The position numbers and the translations under genes were made by a program. DNA of 64,000 bases from Bacillota bacterium (GTDB taxonomy: Bacteria; Bacillota; UBA4882; UBA8346), in the NCBI GenBank assembly GCA_023426245.1, contig JAFABB010000050.1:1-64000 (forward strand), read 5' to 3'. Every line of letters begins with the position of its first letter. Positions within the stretch are counted from its first letter, which is position 1. Positions 52,013-62,230 of this stretch are shown here, in pieces. A model generated the notes under the pieces. The model ran no database searches and was not told the DNA's origin. It was given only the letters and a program-made list of their open reading frames with translations.

Positions 52013-52534
52013 ATGGAAAATGGTTTGACTCATTTTGACGAAGACGGTAGGGCCATAATGGTTGATGTTACTGAAAAAGATTGTACCGAGCGGATTGCTG
52101 TTGCCAAAGGCAGCATCGTTGTAAGTCAAGTTGTTTTTGATGCAATTCAAAGCGGTACGGTGACAAAAGGTGATGTCTTGGGTGTCGCCCGAATAGCCGG
52201 TATTATGGCGACAAAGCGAACTCCTGATTTAATACCATTGTGCCATCCTTTGTTAATCACTAAAGCGGTGGTGGATTTTCAATTGGATCCTGAAACCTGT
52301 ACAGTAGAGGCTGTATGTACAGTCAAGCTCAGTGGAAAAACCGGAGTGGAAATGGAAGCCCTCACAGGAGTGACGGTAGCGTTGCTTACCATCTACGACA
52401 TGTGTAAGGCTATGGATAAGAATATGGAATTAACCGGGATTTTTCTTGAAGAAAAAGCGGGCGGAAAAAGTGGTCATTACCTTAAAAAATTGAATGAAGC
52501 TCGAATGGATTCTATAGAGGGCAATAAAAAGTGA
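52013..52534 (+). CDS. moaC: cyclic pyranopterin monophosphate synthase
   Basis: MoaC of 173 aa: LTHFDEDGRAIMVDVTEKD, IMATKRTPDLIPLCHPL, and TGVEMEALTGVTVALLTIYD, MCKAMDK. It makes cPMP from the MoaA product. GCGGAGGGAA precedes the ATG; moaA follows. Confidence 0.92.
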   Translation: MENGLTHFDEDGRAIMVDVTEKDCTERIAVAKGSIVVSQVVFDAIQSGTVTKGDVLGVARIAGIMATKRTPDLIPLCHPLLITKAVVDFQLDPETCTVEAVCTVKLSGKTGVEMEALTGVTVALLTIYDMCKAMDKNMELTGIFLEEKAGGKSGHYLKKLNEARMDSIEGNKK

Positions 52535-52564
52535 TAGAGAAAGGCTTTCGATGAGGGTGATTGG

Positions 52565-53539
52565 ATGATCGACCAATATGGCAGAAAAATCGATTATTTA
52601 CGTATTTCGGTGACGGATCGCTGTAATCTGCGTTGTGTTTATTGCATGCCGAAATCCGGTATCCAAAGCCTGCCCCATAATGAAATAATGACTTTTGAAG
52701 AAGTTATCCGGGTGGCCAAGGTTGCCTCGGGAATTGGAATCCGCAAAATAAAAGTTACCGGGGGAGAGCCTCTGTTGCGGAAAAATCTTATATTCCTTAT
52801 CCGGAAACTCAGGGAGATACCGGGTATTGATCAGGTTACAATGACCACCAATGGTGTCCTTTTTGCTGTGTATGGGGAGCAATTGGCCTCTGCCGGACTT
52901 GGCGGGGTCAATTTCAGTCTGGATTCTTTGGATGCCGGTACATTTTTACAGATAACCGGTATTGATGCATTTTCAAAAGTATTGAGCGCCATCAAACTCT
53001 CGTGTCAATTGGGTTTAAAAACAAAAATCAATTGTGTTCCGATCCAAGAGATAAACAGCTCCGCCCTTATTGATCTGGCCGGTATGGCCAGAGCTTATCC
53101 GGTCCATGTCCGGTTTATTGAATTAATGCCGATTGGACTTGGAGCAAAGTTTACACCGATCGAAAACCAGTATGTGCTTAAGATGCTGACCCAACAGTTT
53201 GGAAAGCCCCAGCGAGTCTTTGGTGATTTGGGAAATGGTCCGGCGCGTTACTATAATTTCTCGGGATTTCAAGGTAGCATCGGATTTATCAGTGCAATAA
53301 CCGAAGAGTTTTGCGAAAATTGCAACCGGATAAGGCTCACTGCTGAAGGGAAATTAAAATTGTGCCTGCATTGTAAGGAAGAAGCCGATTTAAAAACGCT
53401 GCTTCGAGAAGGCATAACGGATGAGAAACTTCAGGAAACCCTTCAAGATCTTATTTTTCAAAAACCTCGCCACCACAATTTTCTTGACGAGGCAAACGGG
53501 ACAACCGATGGCAGGAAAATGGTTCAAATAGGAGGCTAA
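52565..53539 (+). CDS. moaA: radical SAM GTP 3',8-cyclase
   Basis: MoaA of 324 aa, first step of molybdopterin synthesis. The SAM cluster motif is CNLRCVYCM, and the C-terminal cluster CENC...CLHC (FCENCNRIRLTAEGKLKLCL) is intact. It ends in the required Gly-Gly (KMVQIGG). GATGAGGGTGATTGG precedes the ATG. Confidence 0.93.
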   Translation: MIDQYGRKIDYLRISVTDRCNLRCVYCMPKSGIQSLPHNEIMTFEEVIRVAKVASGIGIRKIKVTGGEPLLRKNLIFLIRKLREIPGIDQVTMTTNGVLFAVYGEQLASAGLGGVNFSLDSLDAGTFLQITGIDAFSKVLSAIKLSCQLGLKTKINCVPIQEINSSALIDLAGMARAYPVHVRFIELMPIGLGAKFTPIENQYVLKMLTQQFGKPQRVFGDLGNGPARYYNFSGFQGSIGFISAITEEFCENCNRIRLTAEGKLKLCLHCKEEADLKTLLREGITDEKLQETLQDLIFQKPRHHNFLDEANGTTDGRKMVQIGG

Positions 53540-53541
53540 TC

Positions 53542-53976
53542 ATGGGGAAGATCATGGCCGTATGCATCAGTGAAAAACGCGGGATACCCAAAATTAATAT
53601 TGCAAAGGGCAAGATTATTGCCAATTATGGTTTGGAAAATGATGCGCATGCCGGGAATTGGAACCGGCAAATCAGCTTGCTTTCCTATGATAAAGTCCAG
53701 GAATTTCGGGCTAAAGGCGCAAAAATCAGCGATGGTGCTTTTGGTGAAAATCTGTTGGTGAAGGATATTGATTTTAAAAAACTTTCAATCGGAACGATTT
53801 TACGCTGTAACGATGTTATTCTGGAGATGACTCAGATTGGCAAGGAGTGTCATTCTCATTGCGAAATCTACCAACAAGTCGGAGACTGCATTATGCCCCG
53901 GGAGGGCGTATTTGCAAAGGTTCTTCATGGCGGGACGATTGCTGTGGGAGATGATTTAGATGTTGATTCGGAATGA
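53542..53976 (+). CDS. MOSC-domain protein
   Basis: MOSC protein of 144 aa, the sulfur-carrier domain named after the Moco sulfurase C-terminus: SISEKRGIPK-like start, ENDAHAGNW, RQISLLSYD, DGAFGENLLVKDIDF, and the Cys of IGKECHSHCEIY that can carry a persulfide. It starts two bases after moaA. Sulfuration of a molybdenum hydroxylase cofactor is the expected role. Confidence 0.85.
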   Translation: MGKIMAVCISEKRGIPKINIAKGKIIANYGLENDAHAGNWNRQISLLSYDKVQEFRAKGAKISDGAFGENLLVKDIDFKKLSIGTILRCNDVILEMTQIGKECHSHCEIYQQVGDCIMPREGVFAKVLHGGTIAVGDDLDVDSE

Positions 53977-54114
53977 TGGCATTAACCCATCCGTTTCATA
54001 GGATGAATCATTTGTGAGATTTGTAATTATTATCTCTGGCATCTCGATAACCCGATGATTTATCTTTTTTATTCAATTATGAATAATAGTCCGACGTAAA
54101 GGGGGTGCCATTTC

Positions 54115-55158
54115 ATGGGTAAGGAATTATATAGGGAACTTCTGGCAATGTTGGAAAGTGGCATGAAAGTGGTAGTCCAAACTGAGTTTTCCGGCAGACA
54201 GGGGCGGATTGAGCAAGATCTGGTCCGTCAAATGGTTCCCGAGAAGCTATGCCATGGATTGGCTCTTCAATCGTTGGAACGGGGAATGCCCTTGGTTGAA
54301 CCCCATGAAGAAAAAACGGATTTAAGCGAACCCTTTTTCCCTGAAGAGCGTTTAATTATCCTGGGCGGGGGACATATTGCCTTGCCGCTCGTTGAGTTTG
54401 CCGCGAAAGTCGGTTATTCAGTCACTGTTGTGGATGATCGTCTCAGTTTCGCCAATATCAATCGTTTTCCCCTGGCCAGGCAAGTGGTTTGTGCGCCCTT
54501 TGACCAAGCATTACGGGGGCTGACGATTACTGATAATGATTGTGTTGTGATCATCACCCGGGGTCACCGGCATGATCAAATTTGTCTGGAGCAACTGTTC
54601 AAAGGGGTCCAGCCTTTTTACACAGGAATGATTGGTTCACGCCGGAGAGTTGGAGCTCTTAAAGAACTATTGATTGGGGCGGGTTATAGCCGGGAGTTGC
54701 TTGAAAAGGTGCACAGTCCGATTGGCCTTGCTATTGGTGCTGTGACTCCTGAAGAAATTGCGGTTTCCATTATGGCAGAGATCATTGCCTGTAAACGGCT
54801 ACCCAAAGAAATTAATTCGGGACAATCCCATTATTTGAAACGTTCGGATATCGATTTTGAGGTTATCCGGTTGTTAGGAGAGGGAAAGGATGAATCCAAA
54901 GCAGTGGTCACGGTGATATCCACGCAAGGTTCCGTCCCCCGCGGAGCCGGAGCTAAAATGCTGGTCTATCCTGACGGGAAAATTGTGGGCAGTATCGGTG
55001 GAGGTTGCAGTGAAGCGTCTGTCATCGGTGATGCCCGTCGAATAATTGGGACAGGAACTTATGAAATTAAAATAGTCGATATGACCGGAGATGTGGCCGA
55101 AGATGAAGGAATGGTTTGTGGAGGGGTTATGCAATTAATGATTGAGGATTATTGCTGA
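54115..55158 (+). CDS. XdhC/CoxI-family protein with reversed domain order
   Basis: Protein of 347 aa that matures the cofactor of xanthine-dehydrogenase-type enzymes. Residues about 70-215 form the Rossmann XdhC_C domain (LIILGGGHIALPLVEFAAKV, VTVVDDR, YTGMIGSRRR); residues about 245-345 form the CoxI domain (VISTQGSVPRGAGAKMLV, GSIGGGCSEA). In ordinary XdhC the CoxI domain comes first. The first 55 residues may be a relic of another CoxI copy. AAAGGGGGTG precedes the ATG. No molybdenum hydroxylase lies in the window. Confidence 0.8.
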   Translation: MGKELYRELLAMLESGMKVVVQTEFSGRQGRIEQDLVRQMVPEKLCHGLALQSLERGMPLVEPHEEKTDLSEPFFPEERLIILGGGHIALPLVEFAAKVGYSVTVVDDRLSFANINRFPLARQVVCAPFDQALRGLTITDNDCVVIITRGHRHDQICLEQLFKGVQPFYTGMIGSRRRVGALKELLIGAGYSRELLEKVHSPIGLAIGAVTPEEIAVSIMAEIIACKRLPKEINSGQSHYLKRSDIDFEVIRLLGEGKDESKAVVTVISTQGSVPRGAGAKMLVYPDGKIVGSIGGGCSEASVIGDARRIIGTGTYEIKIVDMTGDVAEDEGMVCGGVMQLMIEDYC

Positions 55159-55235
55159 CACTTTTTTGAAAGTTTTATATGGGTATGTCTTAAAAATTCG
55201 TCACCTTTTATTTTAAACGAAAATTGGAGATTTTA

Positions 55236-55265
55236 AAAAGGAAGCCAAAATTAGCTTTCTTTTTT
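55236..55265 (+). terminator. probable terminator of the cofactor operon
   Basis: GGAAGC and GCTTTC arms around AAAATTA, followed by a T run. Confidence 0.6.
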
Positions 55266-55344
55266 CATATTTCGGAAAAGGAAGGTTTCTTAGTAAATAT
55301 AAAGAAATTATTAATGAAATTGTGGAATAAACGAGGAATCGTTC

Positions 55345-57864
55345 ATGAAAGTTGTAAATTGGCACAAAAAACTACACAAAGTTATCCAATCAGTAACGAA
55401 ACGACAATCTTTCAACCGTCGAAAGAAAATACAAGCGTTGGTGAAAAAACGTACCACAAAGCTCCGTGCTGAAATTAACCAACTTCGGTTGGAACTTGCA
55501 GAATATAAATTGAAGGAAATCAACCACTTTGAAAATGATTTAACAGGCGACCCACCCCTGTCAGCCTATCAAATCCTACATCAAGCTTTAGCAGAATTAG
55601 AGTTGAGCCACTCACAGATTCAAGCTATTTTTGCCGCTCAAAATGATGTGGTTATCTTGTACGACACCAAAATGAACGTTTACCGGGCTAACCCATCCTT
55701 CATGATTCATTACGGATTTGATCCAACCGGACTCAATGTGAAAGACATCATCCGCCGGATATCCAGTCAATGGCTGGATCAAAGGGCGCACCCGTTTATG
55801 GAACAGCCGACACCCCGGGCGCTTCGGGGTGAAAAGGTGAGCGGATTGCGTTTTAAGGTTCAAAAAGTGGACGGTAGTGAAGCGATCGTTGAAAGTTCCT
55901 CCGGACCGGTGCGGATTGGAGAAAAGATTGTCGGTACTGTCACGGTTTGGCACGATATTACCGAACTGAAACGGGCTGAACTTGAATTATTAACTTCCAA
56001 AGATTCTTTAGAGAGGGCAAGAAAAGAAAGTGAAGAGCGCTACCGGGATTTATTCAAAAAGTCTCCAGGGGCGATAATTATCCATGATGGGGAGCGTATT
56101 TTGGAAGCCAACCCGGCGTGTGGAGAACTGCTGGGTTTTAAAAGAGCAGATGACCTTATAGGAATGAAAATTCTTGATCTTGTGGCTCCGGAATACAGGG
56201 AATCGTCATCTTTACGGATTCAGTTAATCCTTAATAAAGAAGTCACCTCATTGTCAAGGGAAATGAGCTTCATAAAATGCGATGGTTCCTTAGTTCATGT
56301 AAAAACTATGAGTGGACTGTGCCATTATCGTAACCGTTCAGTCATTCAGGCTATGCTTCATGATATTACTGAACTGAAAGAGTTGGAAGCTGGGCTTAGA
56401 AACCGTTCTACAGAACTATCCCATGCTTTGGCCACTCTTCAAACGGTGCTTGATACGATCCAAATCGGTGCAATGGTGGCTGAAGCCGGTGATGAGCGAA
56501 TATCGTATTGCAGTCCTGCAGCCGTGGAAATGGTAGGTGCTCCACTGAACGGCACCGCCACTGGGCCTTTGCCGGGAAGTCCAAGATCCATTAAGATGTT
56601 ACGCCCGGACCGTTCCGAGATATCTCCCGATAATTGGCCCTTAGCTAGGGCTTTGCGTAAGGGTGAAGATACCGAGAATGAAGAAATCATCATTCAGCGT
56701 GTCGATGGCAGGGAAGTGGTAACAGTCATCAATTGCGCCCCGGTAAAGGATAAGAACGGGATTGTTTTGAAAGCTGTTGCAAGTATGGTTAACATTACGA
56801 AGCGGAAACAGATGGAAAGCGCTCTCCGGGAAAGTGAAGAGCGCTTCCGGGTCTTGACTGAAGCCTTACCCCAGCTAGTCTGGATAATCGATACGAATGG
56901 TGATTTTCTGTATCTCAACAATCAATTTCACTATTATACAGGCATTCATGTTGATAAATTGATATGCCAGCATTGGAATGAATGTATTCACCCGGAGGAT
57001 ATTCAGAAACGGACTGAGTGTTGGAGAGAAGCTTTCCGTACCGGAAATCCATATCAAATTGAGTACCGAATCAGGCGGTATGACGGTGAGTATCATTGGT
57101 TTTTGGGCCGGGGAATTCCAATGAGGGACGAAAAGGATAATATATCTTATTGGCTTGGTACTTGCACCGATATCCATTATCAGAAAGAATTGGAACTGGA
57201 GCTACAAGAGACCAATTCACGGCTTCATAAATTGAATCAACAAACCATGACGACTCTCGAGGAAGAGCGCCGCATGATCTCCAGGGAATTGCATGATGAA
57301 GCCGGTCAGGCATTGACTGCGCTTAAGATGTATATAGAATTGATTTTGAAAGGATTGCCACCGGATGCCAATACTTTACGGCAAAGGATAGGTGAAGCTG
57401 TTAATTTAAGTGATAAAACACTTAAAGAAATTCGCCGGTTGGCTCAGGACTTGCGGCCGCCGGCTTTGGATGCTTTGGGGCTCAACTTCACGCTGGAAGA
57501 TTTTTGTTATGAATTTAGTAAAAGGGTTGGGCTTTCTATCCGATACCAAGGGCGTGAGCTTCCGGCAATAAGCGGTATTGTTCGAATCAGTCTCTATCGT
57601 TTTTTGCAAGAGGCACTTACCAATATCGTGAAGCATGCCCAAGCTAGTTTTGTACAGGTTAGGCTTCGTTACAGCCATCACCAAATTTCCCTCGTTGTTA
57701 AAGATAACGGTAGGGGTTTTGTAATGAATCAAAGTGAAATCCAAGGCATGGGGCTTGTAGGAATGAGGGAAAGATTAACGATGCTGGGCGGGATTTTAAG
57801 CATTCATTCCAAACCGGGTCGTGGAACATGTTTGATGGCGACTATTCCTTGGGAGGCCGTTTAA
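55345..57864 (+). CDS. soluble multi-PAS histidine kinase (NarX/DegS-type)
   Basis: Cytoplasmic kinase of 839 aa without membrane spans. A short basic, coiled N-terminus is followed by four PAS/PAC units (around residues 90-215, 235-345, 370-490 and 500-620; VTVWHDITELKRA, AMLHDITELKELE, ASMVNITKRKQME, LGTCTDIHYQKE mark their ends). A HisKA_3 domain has the phosphoacceptor in EERRMISRELHDEAGQAL and the ATPase DNGRGF and GLVGMRERLTML. AGGAAT precedes the ATG. It is directly followed by its regulator. Input unknown; PAS units often sense redox or gas. Confidence 0.88.
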   Translation: MKVVNWHKKLHKVIQSVTKRQSFNRRKKIQALVKKRTTKLRAEINQLRLELAEYKLKEINHFENDLTGDPPLSAYQILHQALAELELSHSQIQAIFAAQNDVVILYDTKMNVYRANPSFMIHYGFDPTGLNVKDIIRRISSQWLDQRAHPFMEQPTPRALRGEKVSGLRFKVQKVDGSEAIVESSSGPVRIGEKIVGTVTVWHDITELKRAELELLTSKDSLERARKESEERYRDLFKKSPGAIIIHDGERILEANPACGELLGFKRADDLIGMKILDLVAPEYRESSSLRIQLILNKEVTSLSREMSFIKCDGSLVHVKTMSGLCHYRNRSVIQAMLHDITELKELEAGLRNRSTELSHALATLQTVLDTIQIGAMVAEAGDERISYCSPAAVEMVGAPLNGTATGPLPGSPRSIKMLRPDRSEISPDNWPLARALRKGEDTENEEIIIQRVDGREVVTVINCAPVKDKNGIVLKAVASMVNITKRKQMESALRESEERFRVLTEALPQLVWIIDTNGDFLYLNNQFHYYTGIHVDKLICQHWNECIHPEDIQKRTECWREAFRTGNPYQIEYRIRRYDGEYHWFLGRGIPMRDEKDNISYWLGTCTDIHYQKELELELQETNSRLHKLNQQTMTTLEEERRMISRELHDEAGQALTALKMYIELILKGLPPDANTLRQRIGEAVNLSDKTLKEIRRLAQDLRPPALDALGLNFTLEDFCYEFSKRVGLSIRYQGRELPAISGIVRISLYRFLQEALTNIVKHAQASFVQVRLRYSHHQISLVVKDNGRGFVMNQSEIQGMGLVGMRERLTMLGGILSIHSKPGRGTCLMATIPWEAV

Positions 57865-58515
57865 ATGATTCAAATATTGATAGCGGAAGACCATCATCTC
57901 GTTAGGGCCGGATTAAAAGTCTTTTTAGAGCAGGAGGAAGATGTAGCGGTTATCGGAGAAACCTCGGATGGACAAGAAACTCTTGAACTAACGGAACGGC
58001 TGAATCCGGATATTCTTCTTTTAGATATTGGCATGCCGAAATTAAACGGGATTCAGATTTTACGACACTTGAGCGAATTGAAACTGACTAGCCGAGTTAT
58101 TATCTTAACCATGTATTCCGATACGTCATTTATTAAACGAAGTTTCCAATACGGTGCCAAAGGTTATCTACTGAAAAATTCCGTTTCTGAGGAGTTGATA
58201 TTAGCCGTCCGGGCGGTTTTTAGGGGTGAAATTTTTTTGAGCACGGCAATTTCCAGATTTATTTTGGATGATTTTCTTAATTACCAGGAAAAGGCGGAAA
58301 CTCTTGATGCTTTTGATACACTTTCGCCCCGGGAAGTCCAGGTTTTACAATTGATTGCCGAAGGTCATTCCAATAGTTCCATCGCTCAGATGCTGTTTAT
58401 TTCCACGAAAACTGTGGACAAACACCGGGCAAATTTACTTATCAAACTAAGTGTCAAAGATACGGCCGGATTAATACGGATAGCCATTAAGAACAAACTG
58501 GTTTTATTAGAATAA
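57865..58515 (+). CDS. NarL/FixJ-type response regulator
   Basis: Regulator of 216 aa starting on the base after the kinase stop. Receiver: ILIAEDHHLVRAGLK, Asp in ILLLDIGMPKLNG, Lys in GYLLKNS. C-terminal LuxR HTH: LSPREVQVLQLIAEGHSNSS, IAQMLFISTKTVDKHRANLL. Targets are not evident. Confidence 0.9.
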   Translation: MIQILIAEDHHLVRAGLKVFLEQEEDVAVIGETSDGQETLELTERLNPDILLLDIGMPKLNGIQILRHLSELKLTSRVIILTMYSDTSFIKRSFQYGAKGYLLKNSVSEELILAVRAVFRGEIFLSTAISRFILDDFLNYQEKAETLDAFDTLSPREVQVLQLIAEGHSNSSIAQMLFISTKTVDKHRANLLIKLSVKDTAGLIRIAIKNKLVLLE

Positions 58516-58555
58516 AAATAACGTTTAGCTACACTCATTCATATTGATAACAGTC

Positions 58556-58586
58556 AATCCCTATTATAAATAGGGATTTTTTTTAA
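58556..58586 (+). terminator. intrinsic terminator
   Basis: AATCCCTATT and AATAGGGATT form a near-perfect stem with a 3-nt loop, then a run of T. Confidence 0.85.
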
Positions 58587-58970
58587 TTCAAAGTAGTAAT
58601 TTTACCCATGTTCAGGGGAAACAACCTCAGTTGATAGTGAAATTAAATCGTTAACTCTTTTTTAGACAGCCTCGAAACGTCATAAAGATGACATTTGCGT
58701 TAACGGTTGACTTTTACTTGCATGGATACTGGTTTTAACCGATAAGGGCTTAAGCAGCCGCGAGGTTTTTAATCTGCGGATTAGCGATTGGTTTAGCCCT
58801 GAAACTTACGTCAACCTATATCATTGATTCATAAATAGGTGTTTTTCCCATCGAAAAGTAGAGAATTTCCCCATGGATTGGGTAAACAATTCCAGGTAAT
58901 AATAAAAATGTAAATAGCAGCTGCCATGATTTTTCTTCATTTAGAGAGCTATGAAATGAATGGGGGAATG
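58587..58970. other. non-coding gap before the stand-alone receiver
   Basis: No gene. AGGGCT near 58746 and AGCCCT near 58795 can close a structure with an inner CCGC/GCGG hairpin. No clear promoter was found; GTTGACTTTTACTTG near 58705 has a -35-like start without a matching -10. Confidence 0.3.
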
Positions 58971-59426
58971 ATGAAAATGACTGCTCAAGCAATTTCGAGA
59001 AATGTAGCGTTGGGGAATATCAACGAATTTAGCTCCGATTTAAATATTTTGATCGCTGAAGACAATGTAATGATTCAAGAACTGATTGAACTTATTTTAG
59101 ATTCTGCGGATTGCCATCTTTTTATGGCGGCGAACGGAAGAAAAGCTTTAGAAATATTAGAAAGGAATCAAGTAGATATAATCCTGATGGATTTGGAAAT
59201 GCCTGAAATGAACGGTTTTGAAGCAACTGCCCGAATTCGTGCCAAGGAAACGGAAACAGGAGAGCATATTCCCATCTTGGCGATGACGGGGTATGTTTTA
59301 GAAAACGGCCGAGAAAAATGTATAAATGCAGGGATGGATGATTTTCTGGTTAAGCCTTTTAATATCAACGATTTATTGAATGCCATCGAGCGATTAACTC
59401 ATACAAAGCTATATCCGGTACTTTGA
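58971..59426 (+). CDS. stand-alone CheY-like receiver protein
   Basis: Receiver of about 151 aa with a short N-terminal tail. Sites: acidic pair in LIAEDNVMIQ, Asp in ILMDLEMPEMNG, Thr in LAMTGY, Lys in DDFLVKPF. No output domain. GGGGGA at 58962 fits ATG 58971 or 58977; longer starts exist. It lies 30 bp before the GGDEF/HD-GYP gene and may phospho-regulate it, or receive phosphate from a hybrid kinase elsewhere. Confidence 0.8.
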   Translation: MKMTAQAISRNVALGNINEFSSDLNILIAEDNVMIQELIELILDSADCHLFMAANGRKALEILERNQVDIILMDLEMPEMNGFEATARIRAKETETGEHIPILAMTGYVLENGREKCINAGMDDFLVKPFNINDLLNAIERLTHTKLYPVL

Positions 59427-59456
59427 TTTAATAAAAGGGTTTAAGAGGTGTCTGTC

Positions 59457-62048
59457 ATGAAAAACTTCCTGGAAAATCTGCAAGACCTAAAATATAAGCA
59501 AATCGTTGACAATTTAATGGAGGGCTTTGCCTATCATAAAGTCGTTTTGGACCAGGGGAAACCGGTCGACTACATCATTGTGGAAGCGAACCAGGCGTTC
59601 CAAAGGATGGCTGGCTTAGAAGGGACTGATATACTCGGTAAAAAAATTTCGGAAATCATGCCGGACGTTCGGGGTGACTCTTTCGATTGGGTTGGTACTT
59701 GCGGTAAAATTGCTTTTACGGGCCAGTCAATCCGTTCCGATTATTATTCTAATTCTTTAAATAAATGGCTTTTAATCGATGCATTTAGCTATGAAATGGG
59801 CTATTTTGCAGTTGTCCTTCAGGATATCACCGAGCAAAAAAGACTACTGGAAGAGCACGGAAAAACCCGGGATGAATATGAACTGATTTTTAATAGCACA
59901 CAAGATTTAATGTTTTTGATGGACGTTGATGAGCATGGAGTGTTTAAATACCGACGGTTGAACAGAAGTCATGAAAGTCTATCGGGTCTAACAACAGCAG
60001 AAGTTTATGGGAAAACACCGCAACAGGTCTTTGGTTTGGAGCTTGGGAACAAAATCGATGCCCATTTCCGTGAATGCGTCAAAGCTAAATCTTCAATGGT
60101 ATTTGAAGAAACTTTACATTTTCCTTCCGGCATTCGAACCTGGTCTACTATGTTATCGCCGGTTTTGAAGGACGGAAAAGTTGTTCAGATCATTGGATCG
60201 CGAAGAGATATTTCAGAACTACAAAAGACAATGGCTGACTTAAAGGAAAGTGAAAAACGTTATAGCAGCCTATTCGAGAACAATCATTCGGTAATGTTGA
60301 TTATTAATCCCGCCGATGGACGGATTGTTGATGCCAATCCTGCAGCATGCCTGTATTATGGCTATTCTCAGGAAAAAATCTGTTCCTTAAATATTTCTGA
60401 TATCAATAGCTTTTCAGTGGAACAGATTCAATATGAAATGCAAAAAGCTGCATCGGAACACAGGAATCCTTTTTTCTTTCAACACCGTCTTTCCAGCGGA
60501 GAACACAGGAACGTTGAAGTTTACAGCGGGCCGATCGATATATCCGGGCAGCATTTATTATATTCGATTATTCATGATATTACGGAGCGGAAAAAGGCCG
60601 AAACAGAACTTTTTCAGGAAAAAGAACAATTGAAAGTCACCTTACACTCCATTGGTGACGGGGTTATTGCCACCGATATCGATGGAAGAGTGACTTTAAT
60701 TAATGAGATCGCCCAAGAATTAACTGGATGGAGCTTTGAAGAAGCGATTGGCCAGCAGCTATCTTCAGTTTTTTATATTGTCGATGAAGAAACAAACCAA
60801 GTCTGTGAAAATCCGGTCCAAAAAGCGTTAATTACAGGGCGGGTTATTGAATTGGCCAATAACACCATCTTGATATCAAAAAATGGTACCAAACGCTTCA
60901 TTTCAGACAGCGGAGCTCCTATTCGGGATAGGGATGGAAAGGTGTTTGGAGTGGTATTGGTTTTTAGGGACGTTACTGAGAAAAAGTTACAGGAAAATGA
61001 AATCAGATATCTGAGTTTTCATGACAAACTTACCGGATTATATAACCGGACTTTTTTTGAACGTGAGATAAAACGTTGTGATATACCTGAGTTCTTGCCG
61101 TTATCATTAGTTATTGGCGATGTAAACGGATTGAAATTAACCAATGATATTTTTGGGCACGAAGTGGGCGATAAACTTTTGAAGACTATTTCGGGGACTC
61201 TCGAAAAAGTATGCCGTGGGGAGGATATTATTGCCCGTTGGGGCGGGGATGAATTTGTTATTATATTGCCCAAAACAAATAAAGGTAAGGCCCTGGAGAT
61301 TTGCCAACAAATTCAAGAGCAGTTTTTAATGATGCCGCAGGATCCTATCCAACCCAATATTACATTTGGCGCCGCAACCAAAGAAGGGATAAATTCCGAT
61401 ATTCACGTGATTCTAAAAGAAGCAGAAGATATCATGTATCGTCGCAAGTTACTGGAGGGAAAGAGCGTCCGGAGCTCATTAATTACTTCTTTGGAAAAAA
61501 CTTTATATGCCCGTAGCTATGAAACGGAAGAGCATGCGCAGCGTATCTTGAGTATCGCTATAAAAATCGGACAAGAAATGGGTTTAACTTCGAGTGAACT
61601 TGATGAGTTAGGATTATTGGCGATATTACATGATATCGGCAAAATCGGGATACCGGATCATATCTTAACTAAGCCGCTTCAGTTAAATGAAGAGGAATGG
61701 CGGGAAATGAAAAGGCATCCGGAAATTGGTTATCGGATAGCCCAGTCTACTCCAGAGTTGTCGCATGTTGCCGATTTAATTCTCTCTCACCATGAGCGTT
61801 GGGATGGAAAAGGGTATCCTATGGGCCGCAAGGGTAATGAAATCCCTAAATTGGCGAGAATAATCGCTATCATTGACGCTTTCGATGTTATGACTCACTC
61901 CCGACCTTATAAGGATGCAATGACCGTCATGGAAGCGGTCAATGAAATTCGCCGATGTTCGGGGAGCCAGTTTGATCCGATGATTGCCGATTTATTTGCT
62001 AAAATCATCGTCGCTGGAATCGATGGAAATCAAAATTTCCTGGAATGA
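59457..62048 (+). CDS. PAS-GGDEF-HD-GYP cyclic-di-GMP enzyme
   Basis: Cytoplasmic protein of 863 aa: four PAS-like units (about 15-130, 140-260, 275-390, 400-515), a diguanylate cyclase domain and an HD-GYP phosphodiesterase domain. The cyclase has the intact RWGGDEF and an inhibitory RxxD site (RGED) five residues before GGDEF. The phosphodiesterase has LHDIGKIGIPD, HPEIGYRIA and HHERWDGKGYP. Both activities can therefore be real, with PAS input choosing between making and breaking cyclic di-GMP. AGAGGTG supports the ATG at 59457. Confidence 0.9.
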   Translation: MKNFLENLQDLKYKQIVDNLMEGFAYHKVVLDQGKPVDYIIVEANQAFQRMAGLEGTDILGKKISEIMPDVRGDSFDWVGTCGKIAFTGQSIRSDYYSNSLNKWLLIDAFSYEMGYFAVVLQDITEQKRLLEEHGKTRDEYELIFNSTQDLMFLMDVDEHGVFKYRRLNRSHESLSGLTTAEVYGKTPQQVFGLELGNKIDAHFRECVKAKSSMVFEETLHFPSGIRTWSTMLSPVLKDGKVVQIIGSRRDISELQKTMADLKESEKRYSSLFENNHSVMLIINPADGRIVDANPAACLYYGYSQEKICSLNISDINSFSVEQIQYEMQKAASEHRNPFFFQHRLSSGEHRNVEVYSGPIDISGQHLLYSIIHDITERKKAETELFQEKEQLKVTLHSIGDGVIATDIDGRVTLINEIAQELTGWSFEEAIGQQLSSVFYIVDEETNQVCENPVQKALITGRVIELANNTILISKNGTKRFISDSGAPIRDRDGKVFGVVLVFRDVTEKKLQENEIRYLSFHDKLTGLYNRTFFEREIKRCDIPEFLPLSLVIGDVNGLKLTNDIFGHEVGDKLLKTISGTLEKVCRGEDIIARWGGDEFVIILPKTNKGKALEICQQIQEQFLMMPQDPIQPNITFGAATKEGINSDIHVILKEAEDIMYRRKLLEGKSVRSSLITSLEKTLYARSYETEEHAQRILSIAIKIGQEMGLTSSELDELGLLAILHDIGKIGIPDHILTKPLQLNEEEWREMKRHPEIGYRIAQSTPELSHVADLILSHHERWDGKGYPMGRKGNEIPKLARIIAIIDAFDVMTHSRPYKDAMTVMEAVNEIRRCSGSQFDPMIADLFAKIIVAGIDGNQNFLE

Positions 62049-62230
62049 AATGTAAACTTCTAGAGTAATGATAAGAATTCGGTTTGGAATAATATTTCTT
62101 AGAATGGCGAGTGAACCAACTGAATATAAAAAAAATATTTTAAAATGGGTTGAAAAATACCTTATATTGAATTATAATTACATTAATATTTTACTTAGTT
62201 AAATATTTTTGTGGTTAAGGAGATGGATAA

